From positions 12,076,632-12,140,631 of the forward strand of contig NC_087377.1 in NCBI RefSeq assembly GCF_963675165.1: a stretch of 64,000 nt of DNA, in the 5' to 3' direction. Positions 11,770 to 23,700 of this stretch are shown here, piece after piece (the first letter of the stretch is position 1; each line of letters starts with the position of its first letter). Below the pieces are notes generated by a model. That model was not told the origin of the DNA, searched no databases, and saw nothing but the letters and a program-made list of their open reading frames with translations. The translations under genes and the position numbers were made by a program. The stretch is from Halichondria panicea. Its lineage: Eukaryota > Porifera > Demospongiae > Suberitida > Halichondriidae.

Positions 11770-12461
11770 CAGCAGTTTTAAGCACCTTTGCAACATATGA
11801 ACACACAAGCATGAAACCACAATGTACTATTGTAGTAAATTGTGGTTACTTAAATTTGGTGCATGGGAGACCATCTGCAGTACTGTCCAGTGGTGTACTA
11901 CAGTACTAAAAGTAGGAACCAGGGCCCTAACACTGCATGCTTGCTTTTTGCCCAATGCAAGCTCAATTGAATCAAGCTTTTAATTGTACGCACATTTTAT
12001 AGTACACCAATCAATCCCAGAACATACAAAATTTTTTAGGGGACTACCCCAAAACCCCAATATGTGTGCACATGCGTATCAGCTCCCCTTCCAAACTATC
12101 CATGCTCTCTAAGTGACAACTCTCTTCCTACACCACTGCTATCACTGCTGTCAATAATTATGGTCACATTTCAAATTGCTAGCTATTTTTTCTGTGTGAT
12201 ATGAGATAGACCAAGTACACACCTCTGTCTGGTACACTGGCCATTCTCCATATCACGTCTGTGGAGTAGGCCTTATACTGCAACCTTGTATAGCTAGATC
12301 TATAGTTGTTGTGTTAGTACATTGGCCAATTTTGATTTGATACTAGTAAAGAAACCGCTCAAGTAAGTCCTTGTAGTCCATGTTTACATTGTGGGTTTAC
12401 ATTGTGGTTTACCTATTTGTGTGTGTGTGTGTTGCAAAGGTGCTTACATGTAAAACTGCTG
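11770..12461. mobile_element. 692-bp MITE, insertion confirmed by empty site
   Basis: The termini CAGCAGTTTTAAGCACC and GGTGCTTACATGTAAAACTGCTG are inverted repeats differing by a CATGTA unit. TA flanks both sides. The paralogous position at 56388-56394 reads GGTACACTA with no insertion, so the boundaries are well defined. TA duplication and CAG ends suggest Tc1/mariner. No transposase ORF. Confidence 0.85.
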
Positions 12462-13276
12462 TACACTATGCTGTTTTTTCACCCATTATGCTGTTCTTTT
12501 ATGCACTTATTTTTAAAACTTACCCAATTATGCTTTTGAAATTGACAGCAAAAATTCATCCTTTTGAAACTGACCCCAATATGATTTTGAAAGTGACATT
12601 ATACGTTCAGTAATTTCACCCTTATTGGATACAATTGTTGTAACATCACACTAGACAGCTGACTGTATACAATTATAGTTATCTATAACTAGATATTTGG
12701 CTTGACGAACTGAAAACAAGTTACAAAACTAGATCAGGCATGCATATAAGGACCTGCTACTGTACAGTAAGTCTGTAAGACATCATGTTTGAACGAAGTG
12801 CCCATGCATTGTAATTCTTAAATTATGGCATCAAAAAATTGATTATCCCTATTATCTCGACTGTCCCTATTATGCTCAAAACGGCTATATACATGCAGTG
12901 GACTCGGGACTATAATGACATTGCTCAATATTCAGTGAGTGACGTAAAACCATGTTCACTGGAAACCACTGCACTAGCTACTCCTGATTATCAGCCGATG
13001 ACAAACTGTCAGTTTTCCAAGATGGGAATCGTCTGACGTTCCTTTTGTGACTGTCTGCAATATCTCTCCTTTCAATGCACATCGTGTTACTGATCGCAAT
13101 TGCACGGCGACACTAGAATCACTAATAAATTTAACATCTATATAATAGCAATTATGCATGGTCACTGTGTCATGTGGGGATCATGCCCCTGAGTATCTTC
13201 AATAATCCGACTGGTTGGTGAGTGTTTCGTCCATTATCTATAATTATATACTCTAAACATTACATCTATAATTGGT

Positions 13277-13945
13277 AGAATATGATTAAAGAACTGAAAG
13301 ATCGTTGCTCTCCCACTTCCAGTATATGGTAAGCCAAAGTCAGGATTGCCTAGCACTCTTTGAAGTGCTCTTTCCAAAATCAGCAGATAATTATGTTCTG
13401 TGCCAGACTAGAAAATTTGGCCCAGACTGTGCAAAGTCAACAGTAAGATTGCGATTAAGTACTTGACATGCCTTCGAGGCATCTCGGGACACGTAGTTGT
13501 GTATGTAGACAAGGAAATCATAATTATGTAGAAACATCTTGCAGTGTAACGTTGCCAGAAGCAGTTCGTGGTTCTTCAGTAACAACACTCCAATAACCCA
13601 TTTCATTTTTTAGCATGGACATACTGTTCTTAACATTGTCCTTTTCAGAATTCGACAGACTATTGAAACTTCTTCGAACGACTTGTGTTCTTGTTTCACA
13701 ATTTGTTCCATTCCAACCAAATGCACACTCACTGCAATCGACTCCATAAAAGTTTTCTGAGCAAATACAAACAGGCCAAAGATATCTGCTATCAATCGTT
13801 CCTTTCATCGTGGGTGCATTTCTTAGAACTGCGACAATTTCTGGTTCTGCACGATCACGTTAACCCTCGATGCTTTTGATTTGACGTTCATACAAGCTCC
13901 TTTACCATTGCAGTTGTTAGGACAACACATTTTACTCAACGTTTC
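13277..13945 (-). pseudogene. Tyrosinase-like gene, 5' half only, inactivated
   Basis: Homologous to codons about 45-255 of the intact gene at 57494-59308: the EGF-like CICSENFYGVDCSECAFGW, MGYWSVV and the copper-A stretch NYDFLVYIHNYVSRDAS. The second copper-A histidine is replaced: FAQSGPNF here, FAHSGPNF in the intact copy. Extra 4-bp AT units near 13392 and 13521 shift the frame. The copper-B half, membrane anchor and 3' UTR are deleted (junction near 13277), and similarity to the signal-peptide region is lost above 13945, just before a LINE fragment. Confidence 0.85.
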
Positions 13946-13994
13946 ATATCCACGTCAGTACTGTATCATCTATGCTAGTATTATAGGCACTTAT

Positions 13995-14616
13995 TAGGCA
14001 GCCAATCTCAGGAGAGCACCTCCCAGGAACAACAGCAAACATCACAGAAGGAGCTCGCCTAGACATTGCCGCAAATGGGCTATGGGGAGGACGCTTCAAA
14101 CGCACCTATTTTGACGTGAGGGTCTTTAATCCCCATGCCGCCTCAAACAGATAGACCAACCCCTCGCTATTCTACAGAAAACACGAAAACGTAAAGAAAC
14201 ATGCTTATGAAAGTCGAATCCAAGAAATAGAGCACTCTTCCTTCACACCACTCGTGATGTCATCAACAGGAGGCCTTGGCCCCACTTCAACATCCACTTA
14301 CAAGCGTCTTGCCTCCCTCCTGGCTGCAAAATGAGACCAACCCTATGCCTCCACAATGAATTGGCTGAGATGCCGCCTCTCATTCTCACTCCTAAGATCT
14401 TCAATCCAAGCCATCAGAGGAGCTTGTTCAACTGCAGACAAGGCAACCTCCCTCCCAATCGATTTAGTGATCAGTGAGTCACTGATAACAGGCTACTGAT
14501 CCTTGAACATTGAACTAACTAGCATAATTATATTGCACTGTACATTAAACTAACCTGCCCTATACTGAGTGTGTGTAGTCTATATGCAATAAATAAAAAA
14601 TAAAAAATAAAAAAAA
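13995..14616 (+). pseudogene. LINE 3' end with A-rich tail
   Basis: One frame with two stops reads ANGLWGGRFKRTYFDVRVF, then YRKHENVKKHAYESRIQEIE, then HSSFTPLVMSSTGG and NWLRCRLSFSLLRSSIQ. This phrase order is typical of the C-terminal end of LINE ORF2-derived proteins in invertebrates. A tail of AATAAAAAATAAAAAA units ends near 14616, as expected for a 5'-truncated retrotransposon. TAGGCACTT at 13984-13992 and 14625-14633 may be the target duplication. It sits about 145 bp upstream of the start codon of the next gene. Confidence 0.7.
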
Positions 14617-14761
14617 CACAGCATTAGGCACTTCCGCTCCGAAGCCCCGGCCAGTAATAGCACACGTGAATGTGGCCGACTGCAATGGATATCTGATCTA
14701 AACAGGGGCCCTTCATCTTAAAAATTGTTTGTGGAAATAGAGAAGCTTTGTTTACTGAGAA

Positions 14762-17700
14762 ATGGCTACTGAACAAGACGACTCAGAGTGAGTAAACATG
14801 TAGACTAGATCTATATAATTACTAATCATGGTAGCACCTTGTGATTGCATGCATGGAGGGAGGCTCGTAGAGTCAGAGCATGCTATGATCAGAGGTGGAA
14901 TACTGTACAGCAAAGTGACAACTGGATATGTGCATGGTGTCACTTGTATAACTATATACACATCAAGTAATTCTCTGTATGACTGACCCCAACCATCTAT
15001 TTTGTATACAGTGCTCAAAAGAAGCTAGCTGAGGACTTGTGGAAGGCTGTACACAATGATGATGTCATCAAAGTGAGGTCCCTATTGGGACAGGGGGCAG
15101 ACCCCAACCACCAACTCTACTGGAGTGACGAGTGGGCAGATAAGAGGCCTTCATTACACCATGCCTGCAGGTGGGGCTACCTTGAGATTGTGAAGACACT
15201 TGTTACTCATGGAGCTCGCACTGATAAAGGTGGTGGGAGGGCCAACAAGACTCCACTTCACTATGCATGCCGGGGAGGTCATAAAGAGATGGTCGAGTAC
15301 TTGATCCAGGAGGTTGGATGTAGCACTGGTAAGTAGTTGTTGTATTTGTGTATCGGTTTAAATACGTAGGTCTATAGCGAAAAAATTGTTCCCGAATTTT
15401 CTATTTTACATTTGTGATGTACTTACTATATATTATACTTACGCTTTTACATAAATTATGATAATTATACTATTTTACTTGAAACGTTCCGTACGTGGCT
15501 TTGTTGAATACAGTAGATGAACATTAATTGTTTTTCCTCCTGCTATAATTATGGTCGCCACAATAATATCTGTGTTAGTGCTCTGTTCCACAACATGCAG
15601 ATGTTAGGGATAAGAATAACTGGACTCCACTTCACTATGCATGCCAGAGAGGTCATAAAGAGATGGTCAAGTACTTGATCCTGGAGGTCGGATGTAGCAC
15701 TGGTAAGTAGTTATTATAATTATTTGTTGGTATATTGATAAATAATGTTTCTCCATATCAGTATAATAACTATGTAGGCCTATATATATAGTGAAAACAA
15801 TGTTTAGAGATGAATTGTTCACAAATTTGCTGCATTAACATTTGTGATGTACGTACGTTAGTACAGTATTACTTAATATGCTTTTACAGCGGTTGAAATT
15901 ATCTTGGCTTGGTACATGGTTGAAATACATTGTTCCTCCTACTGTACGTTCACTATAATAATATCTGTGTTAGTATCTATGTTAGTATCTATGTTAGTAT
16001 CTGTGTGATAGTTGATTCAGAAGTTCTATACAACAGATGTGAGGGATAAGAATAACAAAACTCCTCTTCACTATGCTTATGTGGGAGGAAGTAAAGATGT
16101 GGTACAGTATCTGGTGGAGGAACTGAAGATAGATGTTGGTGAGATCATATATAGATAAAGGAGAGAGCTATAGGGATTGGAAATGGAAGTCAATTAATTA
16201 ATGCAGGGAGTGTGCATGGCGTGTTGCCAGCCAAACGCCGGGAAAACAATGGCTGTTAAAAGAAATCCTATATTTATTAATAATTATACATGCAGCTATA
16301 GAATTAACTGTCTAACTATACATGTAAGTATAGTTAGTGTACTGTGCCTCATAAAAATTATGAAACTGCAAGTTAGCGTTTATACCGACAGTATAAGACA
16401 ATCGTTTGTCTCTTTGGCCCTTTTCCCCTGACATATAGATAGGGTAACGTGGATATTTTTCGAGTTTCAACCTCCATTGCCAATCCCTGTACTCTTTTAT
16501 TTATGTTGAGCTAGATCAGATTTTTGATAGTCTCTATAGCTAAGTTCCCATAGCCTCTCCTTACTGTTGTCTTTCCAGTTGATTAGTCACAGTCCTAGAT
16601 TCTCAGTAACTATTTTGTTTGACTGTGTATATATAATGTACAGATGTGAGGGATGATGAGGGACAGTCACCACTGGACAGAGCTCTGGAGAATGGTTGTG
16701 TGGATGTTGCCCTCTACCTGATGAGCTGTGGCTGTGGTGGTGATAAGGACAAAGCCAAGTTACTGTGTGGAGCATGTTACCAGGGCAGGCTGGGTCTGGT
16801 GAAGGAACTGGTTGAGCAAGACAAAGTTGATCCCAACAGTGAGTAAATGATTTTTAAATGGCCTCTAAATGTTCGTGGGGTAAATATTTGTGGTTGAACA
16901 CTGGACCACGAATGAAGCGACCTTGCAACCACGAAAATAATTATTATCCATGAAGTGACTCAACCACAAATGTTTTTCCCCCCGAAAATTATCAGCTATT
17001 TAGTCTCTTCGTTGCTGCTTGCACTGCAGGTAAAGGTAGGCAAGGCCGCTTAATTCGTGGGTAAAATATTTGTGGTCAGACCTTCAACCCATGAAAATCA
17101 CCAGTTATGCTGCCATACGTTACTTGCTGCTTAGCCAGCTTCCATGGTCATACATACTATAACACTCTTCTGGGTTCTATAGATCTTTATGATTATTTTA
17201 TGTCAACAGCCGAGGGTTAGCATTTCAGTGCTCTATAGTTCTTACTATCATTTGCTCAGTTAATTAAGCACTGTCTTATAATCCAACTTTGACTGTGTGT
17301 AATGTTCAGATGTGAGGAATGATGCGGGACGGTCACCATTGGACAAAGCTCTGGATCCTGAGTGTCTGTACGATAATGAAGGTTGTGTAGATGTTGCCCT
17401 CTACCTGATGAGCCGTGGTTGTGGTGGTGATGAGGACAAAGCCAAGTTACTACGAAGAGCATGTCTCTATGGCAACCTGGATCTTGTGAAGGAACTGGTT
17501 GAGCAACACAAAGTTGACCCCAATAGTGAGTGTGATAATGCATGCACTCTGATTTTTAATAGCGTAGGGTGTGTTATGTGCAGATGTGAGGGATAATGGC
17601 AACTGGACCCCTCTCCACAATGCATGCATCAGTGGATACATGTACAAAGATGTGGTGCAGTACTTGGTGGAGAAGGCCAACTGTGATATCAGTGAGTACA

Positions 17701-20700
17701 ACACAACCACCATGCAGTGTTATATACCTTTGTTTTTACACCCACTCTTGTTCAGGTGTAACTAACGATGCTGGCAGGACTCCTCTTGACTATGCTACAC
17801 AGCATGGCTACACTGAAATTGTTGATTACCTAAAGTCTCTACCACAACTATGTAAGATCATGAGTATACACAGTGTGGTCCAATACAGTACTCTCTCTAT
17901 ACAGCTGCTGTGACTGGAGACAGTGACTCCTGGAGTGAGGAGAACGGACCACCACCAACAAAGAAACAAAAAGGTGACTTGCTATAACTTGCACTTGTAC
18001 GTAACTATCTCATTCTTCCTCCAGTGACCTCTGACCCTCTCTCCGGTCAACAGACACCCAGTGCTGGCAATAAACAACCAGAAATAACTGGTAGGAGACT
18101 CTATTATAGCCCAACAATAATCTGCTATAATTAATTATCGTGCATGGTAGATATTACCTGTTTCCCATCTTATATGTACGTTACATGACCTTCAGATACT
18201 CCAAACGGTCCCAAACAACTTCCTTCCACTGACAAAACCTCATCAAGTGAGTAATATATCGATCAGTGGTCGTATACAAAGAATGTATGACTCAGAAAAA
18301 ATAATAGTACCATGATGTGCTCTGACACTAAGGAATATCCATTGAAACTCTCAGGATACTTCAGGGAACAAATCCCATGTACCCTGCTATAGGGTGTACA
18401 TTCATATACCAGGGTTTCATCTAGGATTAAATGTTTGGAGGGGAAGGTTTGGGCGCGTGGAAACACACGACGCACAATTTTGACCACACCCCCTATTACA
18501 TGCAAGTGGATGTAGTTACATATTGCACATCATAGACATTACTATAATGTGATGATGTCATTATTATACAACATTTTTGGGGGGAGCTAAGTATTTTTAG
18601 GGAAGAAGGTTCACCCCTGCCCCCCTCCCATTAGATGAAACCCTGTATGCCCTAGGGTACGTTGGCTGTGGTCAGCCTAAAGCGCCTACCCTCCGCCCTT
18701 TAAGGACCCTCTCTTTTAAAGAAGACTACCGAGACAAAATCTGTGGAAAGCACAAAAATGTGCAGGGTGTCTGAAGTTGTAAATGTGGTTTGTCAAGTGC
18801 GAGCACACGCACACAAAATATGCACAGTGCATGCATGGCAGGGATCAAAGAGTGTTTACTACTACTCAGTTATAAATGGGTTGGATAACAGCTTCTAATT
18901 GCTTCTAATCAATCGTATTCAATCCAATACACCCATTACATATACTGTCGCGACTTGCCGTTCTCGAATTTATGCTTAATATTTCGTAATTATGTATTAT
19001 AGTCATGTTAGTATGAACTATGACCCTGTGAATGAAAGGTTTTACCATAATACAGAAGACTCTCGCTATTCCGGCTCTCTGAAGTACGGCCACCTCGATA
19101 TACCGGCCATTTGGCTTGGCACGGAATGCTAGTTATAATTATGTTTACTGCACAAAACTCACCCTGAAGTACGGCCACTCACTATTCCGTTTACCGGCCA
19201 GTGCTGGCTGTCCCAAACAAGGTTTCTATGTAATTTTATACGTGTATTACGGCCGGATATGACATTTTGAGTGTGGTTTAGCAAATTACACTTAAATAGA
19301 TAAAAAAATGATTCATTATCCTTCATTATCCTCGAGACAAGAACAGCAAAATTAGTCATTAGATTCGAGGTAAGGTTGTTTTTAAGCCGCGGCTATTTCC
19401 TGAGATACAGCTACCTCGCTATTCTGGCCAAGCTGCATGGTCCCAAGCAGTGGCGGATCCAGTGCAGGGCACAAGGGGCATGTGCCCCCCCTTTCTGACC
19501 AACTCGAATAAAACTAGCTCACGAAGTGGGTGTGGCTTAGAGCAGCTAGGGCAGAATAGCAGACGATCTCTAGTTGTAGACGTTTGAAGCTGAAGAGCAA
19601 GATGATTTCATCCATTTCTGCTATCTCCTGCTACTATGTATGTCATGCTGTCATCAATCAATCCATGATCAGAAAAGCTACACTGGCTGGGCTTTAAAAA
19701 ACTGTTGACCTTTTTTTTTAGTAAAAATTTTCTTCAAACTACCCCCCCCTTTTCAAAATTCCTGGATTCGCCTCTGCCAAGGGTGACCGGATTAACGAGA
19801 GTCTAGTGCATCGCCGAGTGTACAGAGAGCAGACAGACTATCTCTGGCAAGTTCACAACTGGACATACTGGAGAAAGCAACATGAAATTTCCAGATTAAC
19901 GGATGTCATTAATTGATTATGAATATCATTAACGAAGACACTTTTGTACATGTATTATGATATTACTTATTAGGGAAGCTTCTAGCTAGAATATCATAGT
20001 GAGTCTCTTTGTTTTCTTTGCAGTGGCCATTAAAACAGCGAGATATTAAGCAGTTTAAAATTAAATGATTGCTGATTCAGCAAAGCAAGTTAGATTGTGC
20101 ATGTGAAATAGTCTATTCTACTGACAGCCCTTCCTTTTTTAAGTTTGCCATTATTTTTGTCCGGATTTGTGAGGTTTTAGAGTAAAGGGGTCCAAATTAG
20201 CGAGGTTCTACTGTAATGATTCAATTCCACGGCAATTCCTAAAAATGTTTCTGTACATCACTATGGTTAAGTAAATGAGCACAATAATTATTCTAGCAAT
20301 AATTATGTACCAACTGCTGGCACTCTAATCAGTTCAAGTGATTATTGAGAGAAAGAAAAAGGGGATTCCCCAGATTCTGGTGCATACTAATGCATGCGCA
20401 CTATTACCATGCAATAGGTACCAGGCCGTATTTTAATCGGCCTTAAATCGAGGCTAATTGTATACTAGCCTCGACCCCAGGCCGATCTGTCTCCAATTGA
20501 ACGCTAGGTCGCCTACTAGGCCTGGTATTGATTGTATTTGGGCGTGATCTGGGCGTGGTTTTTTAATAAATTGACTCTGTGGTACAGTAGAACCTCGATT
20601 ATCCGGACACCTTGGTTCCAGAAGCAGGCCGGATAAGTGAATATGCCGGATAATAAAATAGATAAACCACGCCTTGATCCACCCACTTTATTGATAAACA

Positions 20701-23700
20701 GCAGTGCCACATGGTTGTCGGCGCATGCGCAGAAGATAAGCAGGCATGTCTCCATGGTAACAGCTGCAACGCGCATGCGCGTTTGAGGGACACGCCCATT
20801 TTCTGATCTGAAAACTGCCAAGCCGGATAATCGAGGTTCCGGATAATGGAGGGCCGGATAATCGAGGTTCTACTGTACAACAAAAAATGAATCCTCCAAC
20901 AGTGGTCTTCAACAACAGCCTCTGGGGCAGTATACAGCAGGAAATACTTCCCAGAAGACACTTCTTTGGCAGTGGCAACCAAATCTTTGTCGATTCCTTT
21001 ATATTGCTACTGAGGATGGCAGCAGAAACACCTCTATTGTTTAGACTCCTGACCTGGTCAATCATGAGTCTCATGATGAGAGATACAAGTGGAGAGACAA
21101 TTAACAAGAACAACACTTTCGTCAACAGGAGGAGCCTTGGTCCTACCTAGCTTGTAGTCCATTAAAAAGGGTAGCAACTGATATAGCAGAGAGACTTGCC
21201 ATACCCCGTTGGGAACCAGATAAACACGTCCCTTCCCTCAAACAGGAGCTTGAGAGCCTGGGCCTGTTCTGCCATGAGAGTGAGTCCATCTTGCTTCAAA
21301 CAAGACAACGCGTTGCATGCCATAGCTAGCTAGCTATAAATTGAGAACATGACACGGAGCTAAATTACTGTAACTTTTACGGGAGTAAAATGCCTCTACG
21401 TACACCTTTAGTATTACAGAAAAAAAGCAGGAAACAAAGTGTGAAGAATCTCTGCTTTTGTATCCGGTTCTTCCTGCCACGCCCAGATACAATCAATACC
21501 AGGCCGTATTTTTCAACTTTGTTCTATTAAAAAAAAATCGGCCTGGGACCAAGGCTAATTGTATACATGCCTCAAAAACACTGGCTTTACAATAATATAT
21601 GTACATCTACATCGCTTCAACTTCATAATTATAGATAGATATCTTCTTTTAATTATAAAATGAAATTGAAAGTGATACAGTATATACATTTATAGTGTAC
21701 TTTTGCGCAAATCATGCAAAATATACTGTGTTTCATTCTATGCCTATACATTGTATTATTCCAGAATCAAAGGCAGTCAAGAAGTCTGAGCAAGCTCTTA
21801 ACGAAGCCATGAAGGCTGGATTTGTCCGTGTGAACATTACTAATCTACTGTTTTTCGGAATGGCGGGCACTGGTAAAACCTCCACTAAGCATCTCCTTCT
21901 GGGACTGCCTCCTCCTGTAGATCGAAATAGCACTCCATTAGCTAGCACAGCAGAGAGGATATGTATTCGACAAATTCGTGACACTACAAAGATACAAATG
22001 GAAGCTCAAGAAGATCCCTCCAGAACATGGAAACCAGTAACTAGTGATGACCTACAACGCATTGTTGCTGATGCTATTAAATCTCATGTAACCAGCTCAG
22101 ATTCTGCTATCCCACAAGAACTCAGCATTGCTCTGAAGCAACTTGAACCTATCAATGAATCAACTACGCCAGTTGATGCAACTCCTTCAACTTCAAGAGC
22201 AACTAAACCATCAGTAGCTGGAGCAAAATTAACGCAAGAAGGAAAAAAGACTAAATTCCTTAGCACTGTTTCGAATGTAATGGCGAATATTCAGCGATTT
22301 TCTGATGCTGATCGTACTGCTGTTCAAGAAAAGTTTGGATCTCATTGGATCTATATAATCGATAGCGGTGGGCAACCACACTTTCATAATCTACTGCCCC
22401 TCTTCATGCCCAAGATTTCTGTAGCTTTGTACATTCTTCGTCTCTCTGACTGCCTAGACGATCATCCACTGGTTGAATACTACAAGAACAACAAGCCAGT
22501 TGGTGAAGCTTTCAAGTCACATCTCTCAGTTTTGGATAATTTCAAGTATCTCGTGCAGTCCATTCAATCTCACAGTGAAAACTGCAAGCTGGTATGCATT
22601 GGTACTCACAAAGACCATCAATCTGAATGCAAGGAAACATTATCCGACAAGAATAAAACTTTGTTGAATTTTGTGGAGGATGATTGTCTTAAGAAGTTGA
22701 CTATGTTTTTCAATTTGGGGAAAAAAGATGTCGTATTTCCGGTGGATTGCAAGCACTGCGATTCTGACAGTACGAAAGTGGCAAAGACAATTCGTGGATG
22801 TATTCACAAAGCATCTCAAGAGCTGAATAAGAATGAAATCCTGGTCCCTTTTTGGTGGTTTGTTTTGGAAATTATTATCGAGAAGGTTTCAAACGATGAA
22901 AACAGAAAAGTCTTAAGCAAGACCGAATGTGTAGAAATTGCAAAAACACTACATAATTTTCACGAAGTTGCACTTTGTGAAGCTTTAAAATTCTTCCATG
23001 ATCATCACATATTTCACTATTATCTTGCTATTCTACCAAATGTGGTATTCTGTGATACTCAAGTACTTCTTGATAAAGTAACAGAGCTTGTCGAGTATGC
23101 TGCATATGTGCGAAAAAGTGATGATCCAGCATCTGGGTTTGGAACCTGGTTAGATTTTACCGATAAAGGAATTATTACGATTGAACTTTTATCTGAGAAT
23201 AATTTTGAAAAGCACTACGTCGATGGACTCTTTGCACCCACTCATCTCATTGAAATATTCAAGCACTTGCTGATAGCCACACCATTTCGTTTATTCTCAC
23301 AACACGTCACTCAAGATAAGCGGTTCTATATGCCATCACTTCTATCCTTGCTCCCACCAACTCAAGTCAATGCCAAACGGGTTGATTTGCTTAAAACCGG
23401 TTTAATCTCACTGGTTTTACACTTCAAAAGCAACTGGCAGTGCTGTGGAGTGTTTTGCTGTCTCCAAGTGTATTTGATCAAAGAATGTGAATGGGAAATT
23501 GAAATGGAAGATCATCAGCCGAGTAGAAACTTTGTACAATTTGTTCATCAAAACCGAAACTGTACTATCACGCTAATTGACGGGTTTTCATTTCTCGAAA
23601 TTCATTCCAGTAGTGATCGAAAAGACATGTTGTCGTTGATATATGCTAATATTCACTCTGGTCTTCGATCTGCTTACAAAGCCCTGAAATACACGTATGA

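Larger units (their letters stand above)
10690..13945. repeat. Paralogous block, left copy (pair with 55080-59170)
   Basis: Collinear with 55080-59170 in the same orientation, about 44 kb apart. Shared landmarks include TTTTAGTGTTGGCTT, TGTAGCACAAAAATGTTACA, CGACTGTCCCTATTATGCTC and the tyrosinase 5' half. Relative to the right copy it has gained a 692-bp MITE, lacks a solo LTR, and has lost about 1.35 kb covering the 3' half of the tyrosinase gene (junction near 13277). Confidence 0.85.

Noticed and set aside
21733..22266. Minus-strand ORFs under the large GTPase exon
   Set aside because: Shadows of the plus-strand exon, which has P-loop, DSGGQP and THKD motifs in frame.
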